Shown piece after piece: positions 11,542 through 19,575 of a DNA stretch of 64,000 nt. Within the stretch, counting starts at the first letter, position 1. Each line of letters starts with the position of its first letter. The notes beneath the pieces were generated by a model. The model had not been told where the DNA came from. It saw only the letters and a list, made by a program, of their open reading frames with translations, and ran no database searches. A program made the position numbers and the translations under genes. The DNA is from CAISKJ01 sp046351555 (GTDB taxonomy: Bacteria; Myxococcota_A; Polyangia; Polyangiales; Ga0077539): NCBI GenBank assembly GCA_046351555.1, contig JAXLYI010000049.1, forward strand, positions 1 to 64,000. Reading direction: 5' to 3'.

Positions 11542-12465
11542 ATGCAGTTCGCGCTCGACTGGTTCGCCAAGGGGATCGTCCAGGGCGCCCTGGAGGGCGT
11601 GCGCGTGGTCCACATCGAGGAGCAGGTGACGCCCGAGGTGCTCTCCCTCGACGCGTGGATCGACCCCCTCGACGGCGTGCCCGACGCCGACCGCGGCCTC
11701 CTCGGCTTCATGACCCGCGCGCGATGCGTGGTGGAGCCCTACCAGCCCGCCGCCTCGCTCGACGACGTCGACCTCGCCGCGCTCCGCGTCACGCTGCTCC
11801 ACCAGAAGCTGAAGGCCCAGGTGCCCGCGGCCACAGAGGGCCGCCGTCGGATGCCTCCGCGACCCGTCCTCTGGATCGTCAGCGCCTCACGCGACGGTGG
11901 CGTCCTGCGCGAGTGGCTCTGCGTGCGCGACGGTGATCTCGGCCGCGGCGTCTACCGCAGCCGCGTGGCCACGCGCGGGCCTCGCGTCGTCGTGGTCGAC
12001 GAGCTCCCCCGCACCCGCGCCACGTTGCTCGTGCGGATGATGGGGCACGGCGAGGCGCTCCAGCGCGCCCTCGACGACCTCCGCGCTCTCCCGACGGACG
12101 CGTGGGAGCGCGCCGTCGTCGCACCGCTCCTCCGCCTCATCCGCCGCGACCTGGAGCGCCGTGGTATCGTCGTCCCCGACCTGGAGGCCCCGCCCGTGAT
12201 CATCGACTACAAGATCCTCCTCGCCGAAGCCGAAGTGGAGAAGCAGCGCTACCTCGACGAGGGGCGTCGCCTGGGCCGCGCGGAGGGGCTCCGGCCCATC
12301 CTCCACCTGCTCGAACGCCGCCTCGCGCGCCCCCTCACCGACGCCGAGCACACCCGGCTCGCGGCCCGCTTCGATCTGGTGGGCCCCGAGCGCCTCGGGG
12401 ACGTCGTCTTCGACCTCACCCCCGACGCCCTCGCCGCCTGGCTCGCCGACCCGAACGCCCGCTGA
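11542..12465 (+). CDS. Rpn/YhgA-like or DUF4351-like protein (possible PD-(D/E)XK relative)
   Basis: The 307-residue protein has the layout of Rpn-family or transposase-like proteins: a globular N-terminal ~200 residues, a charged helix (AEAEVEKQRYLDEGRRLGRAEGL) and a short C-terminal domain. The C-terminal LLERRLARPLTDAEHTRLAARF and VVFDLTPDALAAWL resemble the ending of DUF4351 proteins. The N-terminal half does not show a PD-(D/E)XK motif I can place, so nuclease activity is not demonstrated. ATG 11542 is used; an in-frame GTG at 11533 adds three residues. It is divergent from the Cys-rich lipoprotein gene and convergent with the kinase-FGE gene. Confidence 0.6.
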   Translation: MQFALDWFAKGIVQGALEGVRVVHIEEQVTPEVLSLDAWIDPLDGVPDADRGLLGFMTRARCVVEPYQPAASLDDVDLAALRVTLLHQKLKAQVPAATEGRRRMPPRPVLWIVSASRDGGVLREWLCVRDGDLGRGVYRSRVATRGPRVVVVDELPRTRATLLVRMMGHGEALQRALDDLRALPTDAWERAVVAPLLRLIRRDLERRGIVVPDLEAPPVIIDYKILLAEAEVEKQRYLDEGRRLGRAEGLRPILHLLERRLARPLTDAEHTRLAARFDLVGPERLGDVVFDLTPDALAAWLADPNAR

Positions 12466-12535
12466 TCCACGCGGTCGCCGCTCGCTCCCGGTTCCCCCTC
12501 ACCACCACACCACCCCCGCCGCCCGCTCGGCGCGC

Positions 12536-12583
12536 GGCGCCACCTCTCCGGTCGGCGCTGCGACGCCTCCCTCCGGTGGCGCC
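12536..12583. terminator. Inverted repeat between convergent genes
   Basis: GGCGCCACC (12536-12544) and GGTGGCGCC (12575-12583) are perfect 9-bp arms around a 30-nt GC-rich loop. They lie between the stops of the Rpn-like gene (12465) and the convergent kinase gene (12595). No T-run follows on either strand, so this is at best a factor-dependent terminator or mRNA 3'-end structure. Confidence 0.35.
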
Positions 12584-12594
12584 TCCCGCCTCGC

Positions 12595-14433
12595 TCACGT
12601 CCCCGGCTTGCCTGCCTGTGCTGGAGCGCAGACCCCCTGACCTCGAGCAAGACGAAAACCCAGGTCGCCGTCGCGGGACGAGGGGACGAACGCGACGCGG
12701 AACGCCGCGCGAACGCTCCTCGCGCGCGAGCTCCAGGAGCCGCCACGGTAGACCCGGCTCGGGCTGTCCATGGGGCCGTACGGGTCGCGTACGGCCGTCG
12801 CGCTGTACGGGCGCTGACTGTCCACGCACCACTCCCATACGTTCCCGAGCATGTCGTGGAGGCCGTACCGGTTGGCCGCCTTCTGACGTACGGGATGCGT
12901 CTCGCCGCCGCTGTTGCCGCTCCACCACGCGATCGCATCCAGCGTCTGCGCGTCGTTGCCGCCCGCCCACGTCGCGCCCGTGGTCCCGCCGCGGCAGGCG
13001 TACTCCCACTGCGCCTCCGTCGGGAGCCCTGCATCCATCCCCGGGACGCGCTCGTTCACCGCCGCGCAGAAGCGCTGGCAGTCGTCCCAGATCACCTGCT
13101 CCACCGGCCTCTCCGCGCCCTTGAAGCGGCTCGGGTTCTCCCCCATCACCGCCTCCCAGAGCGCCTGCGTCACCGGTGTCTCGCCCAGCCAGAAGCCCTC
13201 CGTCAGCGTCACCTCATGCTGCGGCCCCTCCCACTCGAACCGCCCCGGCTCCCCCTCCGGCGAGCCCATCAGGAAGCTCCCCGCGGGGATCCACCGCATC
13301 TTCACCACCACCTCCCCCACCGCGAACTCCGCCCAGCGCCCGTACGCGTCCTCCCCGGCCGCGCGCTGCCACGGCTCCAGCGCGCCCCGCACCCGCGTCG
13401 GCGCCATGCGCACCAGGGTCACCGGAGGCGCGAGCGTGGGCGTCTTTCGTTCGGGCGCGAACCACTTCTTCACCCGCTCCACCACCGAGGCGGGCTTCGC
13501 CCACGCCGCGCGGAGCTCGCGCTGGAGGGCGCGCGCGTCCTGCGGGCGCAGGTCGGTCCGCGCGCGGAAGCACCGCACCATCACCTCGCGGACGGCGTCC
13601 GGCAGGAAGGCCGCCTGCGCACGGAGCGCCGCGCGAACCTCCGCCTCCCCCGAATGCCCCGCGAACAGGCACCAGCGAAGCTCCATGTCCTTCGCGCCGG
13701 TCACGGTGACCTTCGACGCCCCGAGGTTGAACAGGAGCACCGCGAGCGCGAACACGTCCGACCAGGTCCCGGTCTCGCCGCCGGCCCCGGGCAACTGCTC
13801 GGGCGCGGCGTAGTCGGGCGAGTGCCCGACCTGCTCGCCGAACACGGTGAAGTCACGCCCCACGCGGGCGACCCCGAAGTCGATCAGCTTCACGCGGACA
13901 CAGCCGTCCACCACGTCGAGGAGCACGTTCTCCGGCTTGATGTCGCGGTGCGCGATGGCCACGCCCTCGATCGGCGTCTCGTGGACCACGGCCACGGCCT
14001 CGCAGAGCGCATCCATCAGCGCCTCGACCCACTCGATGGTCACCCGAAACCCGGGCGCGTTGAGCCAGTCGTAGAGGTTCAGCCCCTCGATGAACTCCAG
14101 CACCAGGAAGGAGATGCCCTCGTGGTCGCCCATGTCGAGCACCTTCACCACGTTGGGGCTCTCGATCTTCATCAACGCGCGGGCCTCGTTGGCGAAGCGC
14201 TCACGCACCCTCTCCAGGTCGGCGCCTCCGCGCGCCACCCCCGGCGGCGCCAGGAACTTCAACGCCACCTGCGCCTCCCCCTTCCCCCCGTCCACCCGCG
14301 TTCCTCGGGTCACCACGGCGTAGCCCCCGCGCCCGACGCGCGCCCCGACGCGGTACGTCCCGCGTGCACCCCGCACCTCGTCGCCCTCCGCCACCCGGAA
14401 GTCGCGCCCGTCGTCCTCCGCGTCCGCTGCCAT
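12595..14433 (-). CDS. Ser/Thr protein kinase fused to a formylglycine-enzyme-type domain
   Basis: Residues ~20-290 form an eukaryote-like kinase with glycine loop GRGGYAVV, Lys in VALKFLAP, catalytic loop HRDIKPENVLL and DFGVARVG. After a Pro-rich joint, residues ~385-605 form an FGE-sulfatase/SUMF1-like domain: WIPAGSFLMGSP, then FWLGETPVTQALWEAVMG, LPTEAQWEYACRGG, NVWEWCVDS and RGGSWSSRARSVRAAFR. No membrane segment separates them, so both are probably cytoplasmic. This domain class covers true formylglycine-generating enzymes and non-catalytic ligand-binding forms; the active-site cysteine pair is not evident, so binding is more likely. The start at 14433 is preferred because the further upstream ATG (14449-14451) lies inside the TATGGT promoter box. 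It is divergent from the next gene. Confidence 0.88.
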   Translation of the reverse strand: MAADAEDDGRDFRVAEGDEVRGARGTYRVGARVGRGGYAVVTRGTRVDGGKGEAQVALKFLAPPGVARGGADLERVRERFANEARALMKIESPNVVKVLDMGDHEGISFLVLEFIEGLNLYDWLNAPGFRVTIEWVEALMDALCEAVAVVHETPIEGVAIAHRDIKPENVLLDVVDGCVRVKLIDFGVARVGRDFTVFGEQVGHSPDYAAPEQLPGAGGETGTWSDVFALAVLLFNLGASKVTVTGAKDMELRWCLFAGHSGEAEVRAALRAQAAFLPDAVREVMVRCFRARTDLRPQDARALQRELRAAWAKPASVVERVKKWFAPERKTPTLAPPVTLVRMAPTRVRGALEPWQRAAGEDAYGRWAEFAVGEVVVKMRWIPAGSFLMGSPEGEPGRFEWEGPQHEVTLTEGFWLGETPVTQALWEAVMGENPSRFKGAERPVEQVIWDDCQRFCAAVNERVPGMDAGLPTEAQWEYACRGGTTGATWAGGNDAQTLDAIAWWSGNSGGETHPVRQKAANRYGLHDMLGNVWEWCVDSQRPYSATAVRDPYGPMDSPSRVYRGGSWSSRARSVRAAFRVAFVPSSRDGDLGFRLARGQGVCAPAQAGKPGT

Positions 14434-14446
14434 CGCCGTCGCTTCT

Positions 14447-14484
14447 ACCATACGCGCTTCACCCTCCGCCCGCGGTGATACCCT
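14447..14484. promoter_or_regulatory. Divergent promoter boxes for the kinase-FGE gene and its neighbour
   Basis: TATGGT on the minus strand (14447-14452) lies 13 nt before the kinase ATG at 14433. TACCCT on the plus strand (14479-14484) lies 14 nt before ATG 14499. Predicted leaders are only about 6-8 nt. The two core promoters are within 40 bp and their -35 regions would overlap, which suggests mutually exclusive or coordinated use. Confidence 0.4.
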
Positions 14485-14498
14485 CGCGCCGCCGCGCG

Positions 14499-16190
14499 AT
14501 GCACGACGCCGCCACCCACGTCATCGACCTCTCCGTCTCGCCGCCGCGCTCGCGCTCGCTCGCGCCCGGCGCGTCGCTCGACATCGGCCGCCACCCCGAC
14601 GACGAGCGCCACCTGCTCGCGGTCAACGCCACGCTCCCCACGGTGCTCCGCCTCGTCGCCACGAACCGCGGCGTCGCGCTCGACGTTGGCTCGCAGACCG
14701 AGGGCGTCTGGTGCTTCGCGCTCGCCCCCGGCGCCCCCGCCGACCCGCGCCCCGCCCTCCGCGACGTCACCTTCGACCACCTGCGCGCGAGCCTCCTCGC
14801 CGCCGACGCCGCGGGCGCGCTCACCCGCTTCATCCGCACCGACACGGCGCTCCTCCGCGTGCCCGAGTCGCTCGGCCGCTTCACCCACCACACCGGCCCG
14901 CGCTTCGACGCGCCGCGGCCGCCGCTCGACGCGCTGCCCGCGCTCACCACGCGCGCGACGCTCTTCCTGCGGGGCCACGCGTTCGACGTCGACCCGCCCG
15001 TCCCGCCGCCGCCGCTCACCGGCGCCGACCCCGCCGCACGCCCCGCCGCGCGCCCCGAGTCGCTCCGCGCCGCGCTCGCCCGCGGCCCGCGCGTCGCCGC
15101 CCCCGAGCGCTTGAGTTGGATCGTCCGCGACCCCGCCTCCGGCGCCGCCCGCCTGCTCGACACGCCCGAGGCCGTCCGCGCGTGGCTCGACGCCGCGCCG
15201 CCCAACGCCCTCGCGCTCCGGCGCGCACCCGACGGGAGCCTCGACCCCCACGAGCTCGCCGCGCTCGACGGCGCCCGCGCGCTCCGCCCGCTCCTCGCGA
15301 CCACCGCGCCCGCCCCCGACGGCGCGTGGCCGGGCTGGCGTGAGGCCCCCGCCTCGCTCGCGGTTCCCCCGTGCATCGACGCGATCGCAGAAGCCATCGC
15401 GCGCTGGCGGGAGTTCTTCACGCCGGGCTTCGTCAGCGCGTTCTCGCCGGCGAGTACGCTCCTCGACCTCGTGGACGACGCGCTCCCCGAGGCGACGCCC
15501 GCGGCGCGGGTGGCGGCGTGGGTGGAGGCCGCCCGCCTCGCCCCGTCGCCCGAAGCGATGACGCTCGCGAGCCTGCTCTGGACGGCAGCCTGCGTGATGG
15601 GTTCGAAGCACGACGCCCTCGACGCGGCGCAGGTGGCGCTCCTCGTCGGCGCGACGCTCCACCTGCTCACCGACGGGTCTGCGCCCGCGATACCGGGCAA
15701 CCACTGGGTCACGCTGCGCCTCGGCGCGCTCGCGGAAGGGCTCGGCGCGAAGCTCCCCAAGGGGACGGCCGCGGCGCTCGAGCTCGACGCGGCGCAGACG
15801 CTCGCGGCCTTCGACGGGAACAACCACCGGCTGCGGACGACCTCGGCGCACGCGATCGTCTACGCAACGGCCGTTCCGTCGCGGGCGGAGGGCGACGGGC
15901 GGCGCTTCTTCCTGCGCCCCGCCGTCTCCGTGGTGATCCCCGCGGCCGGCGTCCGGGCATTGGAGGCGATGGCTCGCGAGCGCCGCTACCTCGCGAGTTC
16001 GAAGGTGTCGCCCATCCTCAAGCGTTGGAGCCACCGGGGCGCCGCGCTCGACGACGCGCTCGCGGCCTTCGCCGTGCACGCGGACGCGGCGACGCCCCGA
16101 CACCTCGCCCGCGCTGCGGCGTGGCTCCGCGCGTCGCCCGAGCACCCGGTGGAGGGCTTCGCACGCGTCCTCGACGCCCGCGCCCGTTAG
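14499..16190 (+). CDS. Protein of unknown function
   Basis: I do not recognise this 563-residue protein. The first ~110 residues (VIDLSVSPPRSRSLAPGASL, then DIGRHPDDE, VLRLVATNRGVALDV) have a beta-rich pattern loosely recalling a degenerate FHA domain, but the conserved Ser/His/Asn residues of FHA are not evident. The middle is Ala/Pro-rich and the last ~250 residues are mostly helical, with no signal peptide or membrane segment. ATG 14499 is chosen because TACCCT lies 14 nt upstream; an open frame extends to 14364 but would run into the divergent kinase gene. A role beside the divergent kinase-FGE gene, for instance as substrate or partner, is inference only. Confidence 0.65.
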   Translation: MHDAATHVIDLSVSPPRSRSLAPGASLDIGRHPDDERHLLAVNATLPTVLRLVATNRGVALDVGSQTEGVWCFALAPGAPADPRPALRDVTFDHLRASLLAADAAGALTRFIRTDTALLRVPESLGRFTHHTGPRFDAPRPPLDALPALTTRATLFLRGHAFDVDPPVPPPPLTGADPAARPAARPESLRAALARGPRVAAPERLSWIVRDPASGAARLLDTPEAVRAWLDAAPPNALALRRAPDGSLDPHELAALDGARALRPLLATTAPAPDGAWPGWREAPASLAVPPCIDAIAEAIARWREFFTPGFVSAFSPASTLLDLVDDALPEATPAARVAAWVEAARLAPSPEAMTLASLLWTAACVMGSKHDALDAAQVALLVGATLHLLTDGSAPAIPGNHWVTLRLGALAEGLGAKLPKGTAAALELDAAQTLAAFDGNNHRLRTTSAHAIVYATAVPSRAEGDGRRFFLRPAVSVVIPAAGVRALEAMARERRYLASSKVSPILKRWSHRGAALDDALAAFAVHADAATPRHLARAAAWLRASPEHPVEGFARVLDARAR

Positions 16191-16367
16191 CCCCGCGGGA
16201 ACCCACCGGGCACCCGACGCCACGCGCCCTCGCGACACCCTCCCGGTGCCCCGCCGCGTCGGGAACCCGTCGGGCTCCCGCCCGCGTTCGGCGCGCATTT
16301 CCGCGCGGCACACCCGCCGCAAGGGCGCCTCTCGCGGCCCATCCCGCGCCGCGAGGAGCGCCCCACG

Positions 16368-16877
16368 ATGCCCACGCCCGACGCCCCCGTACGGAAGCAC
16401 ATCCCGAAGTCCTTCACGGAGCCCGGCCTCGGCCCCACGCCCGCGCCGCGCGCGGTGACGCACCTCATCGCGCTGCCGACGCCCGCGGCCACGCCCGCGC
16501 CGTCGACGCCGACGCCCGGAACCGTCACCGCGCCGCAGTCGCCGCTCGACGAGCCCGACCTCGACGCGATCGTCCCCCGCGCGCCGAAGACCGCCGCGCT
16601 CACGCTGCTCGCGGCGTCGCTCATCGCCTCCGCCGCGCTCGCGCTCGACGTGACCAGCCGCGCGGCCCTGCGCAGGCTGGCCCGCACACCCGCCCCCACG
16701 ATCGTCGCGCGCGCCCCTGCGCCGCGGCCGGCGCCCGCCGGGTCAACCGCCCCCACCGGTCCGGCGGCGCCGTCCCCGGCGCGCCGACGAGCGCCGGTCC
16801 CACCTCGCGCTCACGTTCGAGCGCCCGGTGCGCCTGTCGCAACCCCGGCTCCCCTCGAACGCTGCCCGTCGCGCTGA
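16368..16877 (+). CDS. Small Pro/Ala-rich single-pass membrane protein
   Basis: The 169-residue product has a Pro/Thr-rich N-terminal half and one hydrophobic segment at about residues 75-95 (TAALTLLAASLIASAALAL). A Pro/Arg-rich tail follows. AGGAG 9 nt before the ATG supports translation. No family is recognised. The tail has very biased composition and the frame ends just before the 32-bp tandem repeat, so it could be a decaying gene. The 177 nt before it contain two imperfect copies of GGGAACCC-x2-CGGG (16197 and 16261) and nothing else I can name. Confidence 0.45.
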   Translation: MPTPDAPVRKHIPKSFTEPGLGPTPAPRAVTHLIALPTPAATPAPSTPTPGTVTAPQSPLDEPDLDAIVPRAPKTAALTLLAASLIASAALALDVTSRAALRRLARTPAPTIVARAPAPRPAPAGSTAPTGPAAPSPARRRAPVPPRAHVRAPGAPVATPAPLERCPSR

Positions 16878-16938
16878 CGCACGAGCGCGCTCCCACCCGT
16901 CGAAACGGCCGAAAAACCCGGAGGCATCTCTGGGAACC

Positions 16939-17098
16939 GCGCGTCGGAGACGGAGTTCCATCCGTTCTCCGCGCGTCGGAGACGGAGTTCCATCCGTCCT
17001 CTGCGCGTCGGAGACGGAGTTCCATCCGTCCTCCGCGCGTCGGAGACGGAGTTCCATCCGCCCCCAAGATGCCGGAGGCGGAGTTCGACCCATCCTCC
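16939..17098. repeat. 32-bp tandem repeat of hairpin-forming units
   Basis: Four near-identical 32-bp units start at 16939, 16971, 17003 and 17035; a degenerate fifth occupies 17067-17098. Each unit begins GCGCGTC and then contains an imperfect inverted repeat: GGAGACGGA, the loop GTTCCA, and TCCGTCCTCC. There are no unique spacers, so this is not CRISPR. The array sits about 60 bp upstream of the sulfatase-like lipoprotein gene, in the only sizeable gap of this region (16878-17162). The hairpin arms suggest a protein-binding array or an RNA structure in a leader of the downstream gene. Confidence 0.9.
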
Positions 17099-17162
17099 GC
17101 CCGCGCCCCCCCTCCCGCGTTGCCGCGTCTCCGCGTTGGCGTTATACGCGCCGCCACCTCCG

Positions 17163-18524
17163 ATGACGCCCCGCGCCTCCGCCCTCGTCTCCGCGCTCGC
17201 CTGCGCCGCCTGCGAACGCGCCGTCCCCGCGGCCTCCGCGCAGCCCTCCCCGGCCCCCGCGCACGCGCCTGCGCCCGCGCCCGCCGTCGCCCCTCCCTCC
17301 GCGCCCGCCCCCACCACGCCGCCCGCGCAGCGCGTCGGCGGACCCCCCGCGGACCTCAACGTCATCATGATCTCGGTGGACTCGCTGCGCGCGGACATGC
17401 CCTGGGCGGGCTACCCGAGGCCCATCGCGCCCTTCCTCACCGAGCTCGAGGCGCAGTCGGTCAGCTACACGCGCGCCTACGCGCTCTCGTCGTACACGTC
17501 GCAGAGCGTCGGCGGGTTCCTCGGCGGCAGGCTCCCGGGCGAGCTGCGGCGCGACGGGTACTTCTTCGGCACCTACCCCTCGCGCGTGCTCTTCTTCCCC
17601 GAGAAGCTCCACGCCGCGGGCGTTCGAACCGTCACCGCCCACGCGCACGGCTACTTCCGCCGCAACAAGGCCGGCTTCGAACAGGGCTTCGACGTCTACG
17701 AGCTCCTCCCCGGCCTCCACTGGAACCCCACCACCGACGTCGACATCACCGGCGACCGCCACGCCGCCCTCGCGCGCCGCCTGCTCTCCGACCCGGCCAA
17801 CACGTCGGGGCGCTTCTTCGCGTGGTTCCATTTCATGGACGCGCACGACCAGTACCAGCGGCACCCGGGCATCACGCCCTACGGCCGCTCGCTGCGCGAC
17901 CGCTACGACGGCGAGGTCACCTACGTCGACGGGCAGCTCCGCGAGTTCGTCGGGTGGATCCGCCAGCAGCCCTGGGGCGCGCGCACGGCCATCATCGTCA
18001 CCGCCGACCACGGCGAGGCCTTCGGCGAGCACGGCTGCTACCGCCACGCGTTCGAAGTGTGGCAGCCGCTCGTGCGCGTGCCGTGGTTCTTCGTGCTGCC
18101 GGGCGCGGCGCCGCGGCGCATCGAGGCGCCGCGCAGCCACGTCGACCTCGCCCCCACCGTGCTCGAGCTCCTCGGCGCGCCGCGCGAGCCGGAGTTCACC
18201 GGGCAGAGCCTCGTCGCGGAGCTCTACGGCGCCCCCGCGCCCGAGCGCGACGTCTGGGTCGACCTCGCCCGCACCAGCAACAACGACCGCCGCCGCGCCC
18301 TCATCCACGGCCGCCACAAGATCATCGCCTTCGGCGACGACTCGCGCTTCGAGGTCTACGACATCGAGGCCGACCCGGGCGAGACCACCAACCTCCGTCG
18401 CACCGACCGCGCCACCTACGACGCCATGGTCGCCCGCTACCGCGCCGCACAGGGTTCATTCCGCGTCGAGAACCCCTACTCCTGCCGCACGCTCACGGGC
18501 TCGCCGCCGGGCCGCGGCTGGTAG
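17163..18524 (+). CDS. Sulfatase/alkaline-phosphatase-superfamily protein, secreted
   Basis: The 453-residue protein starts with a short hydrophobic export signal (ALVSALACAAC) that may end in a lipid-modified Cys, although the lipobox is imperfect. An Ala/Pro linker of ~40 residues follows. The catalytic domain begins at NVIMISVDSLRAD, the metal-binding Asp motif of sulfatases, and contains TADHGEAFGEHG and a later HGRHKII segment. The usual C/S-x-P-x-R nucleophile motif is absent; the corresponding region reads SSYTSQSVGG, which looks more like phosphoglycerol transferases (Thr/Ser nucleophile) than arylsulfatases. ATG 17163 is chosen because TATACG (17143-17148) lies 14 nt upstream. The 32-bp repeat array lies immediately upstream. 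Substrate unknown. Confidence 0.8.
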   Translation: MTPRASALVSALACAACERAVPAASAQPSPAPAHAPAPAPAVAPPSAPAPTTPPAQRVGGPPADLNVIMISVDSLRADMPWAGYPRPIAPFLTELEAQSVSYTRAYALSSYTSQSVGGFLGGRLPGELRRDGYFFGTYPSRVLFFPEKLHAAGVRTVTAHAHGYFRRNKAGFEQGFDVYELLPGLHWNPTTDVDITGDRHAALARRLLSDPANTSGRFFAWFHFMDAHDQYQRHPGITPYGRSLRDRYDGEVTYVDGQLREFVGWIRQQPWGARTAIIVTADHGEAFGEHGCYRHAFEVWQPLVRVPWFFVLPGAAPRRIEAPRSHVDLAPTVLELLGAPREPEFTGQSLVAELYGAPAPERDVWVDLARTSNNDRRRALIHGRHKIIAFGDDSRFEVYDIEADPGETTNLRRTDRATYDAMVARYRAAQGSFRVENPYSCRTLTGSPPGRGW

Positions 18525-18611
18525 GCGCGTAACGCCCGACGCGCCCCGGTGCGTCGCGCGCGACCGATGGACGGTGGTGGGCGCCCTGGTGTAGAGGGTC
18601 GAGCGCTCGCC

Positions 18612-19301
18612 ATGGACTACAAGCGGATCGACAAGGACGGACCGTACGCGCCCCACTACCACGGGGCCGACGCGGAAGACCCGGTGTACCGCAACACGAT
18701 CGCGCGGATGTTCCGCAGCGACTTCATCGAGTTCTTCTCGCGCGTGCACCCGGCGGTGCCGGGGTTGATCTACGGCCCGGTCGCGGCGTGGGGCCTCTAC
18801 GCCGCCTTCCAGGCGCAGCCCGCGGCGCTCGCGGCGCTCTCCGTCGCAGCGGGCGGGCTCGTGTGGACCTTCACCGAGTACATGCTCCACCGCTACGTCT
18901 TCCACCTCGCGCCGAAGGGCCCGGTGTCGAGCTTCATCTACTTCCAGTCGCACGGCATCCACCACCAGTACCCCGATGACTTCTACCGCCTGCTGATGGT
19001 CCCCCCCGTCAGCCTGCCGCTCGCGGGGCTCTTCTACCTCGGCTTCCGCGCGGTGCTCCCCGCCGCGGTGCTGCCGGGCGCCTTCGCCGGCTTCATCCTC
19101 GGCTACCTCGCGTACGACTACATCCACTTCGCGGTCCACCACTTCAAGCCGCCGCGCGCCGCGTGGGCCGAGCCGATCGCGCGGTGGTTCAAGGCCGCGC
19201 GCCGCCGCCACCTCGTCCACCACTTCGACGACCACCACCGCGGCTACGGCGTCTCCACCGGCCTCTGGGACCACGTCTTCGGCACCGTCGCCGAGAAGTA
19301 A
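18612..19301 (+). CDS. Fatty acid hydroxylase / sterol desaturase family membrane protein
   Basis: The 229-residue protein has several hydrophobic segments and the histidine boxes of di-iron membrane hydroxylases: HRYVFH, HGIHH followed by QYPDD, HFAVHH and HLVHH. This pattern and the size match fatty acid 2-hydroxylase-type enzymes, which act on acyl chains of membrane lipids; 2-hydroxy fatty acids are typical of myxobacterial sphingolipids and LPS. TAGAGG (18592-18597) is 14 nt before ATG 18612. The last 16 coding bases plus the stop are duplicated 165 nt downstream, beyond the palindromic repeat cluster. The active site is complete; the substrate is inferred. Confidence 0.85.
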   Translation: MDYKRIDKDGPYAPHYHGADAEDPVYRNTIARMFRSDFIEFFSRVHPAVPGLIYGPVAAWGLYAAFQAQPAALAALSVAAGGLVWTFTEYMLHRYVFHLAPKGPVSSFIYFQSHGIHHQYPDDFYRLLMVPPVSLPLAGLFYLGFRAVLPAAVLPGAFAGFILGYLAYDYIHFAVHHFKPPRAAWAEPIARWFKAARRRHLVHHFDDHHRGYGVSTGLWDHVFGTVAEK

Positions 19302-19485
19302 TACCGATGTGCTCTCGGGCCGTTCGCGAATTGTCGTTCGGGCGGGGCAAGCCCCGCCCCTACGGCTGTGGCCCCGCTCGCGTCGTGGAGTGAGCTGGAG
19401 AGGTAGGGGCGGACGAGGTAGGGGCTAGCGAGGTAGGGGCGGGGCTTGCCCCGCCTGAAGAGCGTTCACCGTCGCCGAGAAGTAA
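19283..19485. repeat. Palindromic repeat cluster flanked by a 19-bp duplication of a gene end
   Basis: The 19 bases 19283-19301, the end of the hydroxylase gene with its stop, recur exactly at 19467-19485. Between them are two inverted copies of the palindrome seen near 10.1 kb. One is 19340-19359 (GGGCGGGGC-AA-GCCCCGCCC) and the other 19437-19455 (GGGCGGGGC-TT-GCCCCGCC). Two partial copies (gaggtaggggc) precede the second. The segment 19388-19470 aligns with 10102-10154. Apart from these repeats and a promoter box before the next gene, 19302-19575 holds no gene I can support. Confidence 0.85.
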
Positions 19486-19575
19486 CAGCCGCTCGCACCG
19501 CACCGCCGACCGCTCGCCCCGCGCGCCCCTCGCGCGCGCGGCGCCCCGCGGGTATCGTCCGCCGCGACGCCGACG

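Noticed and set aside
16939..17098. CRISPR array
   Set aside because: Units are directly adjacent with no unique spacers, and no cas genes are present.
17163..18524. Assignment as a classical arylsulfatase
   Set aside because: The C/S-x-P-x-R formylglycine motif is absent, so only superfamily membership is claimed.
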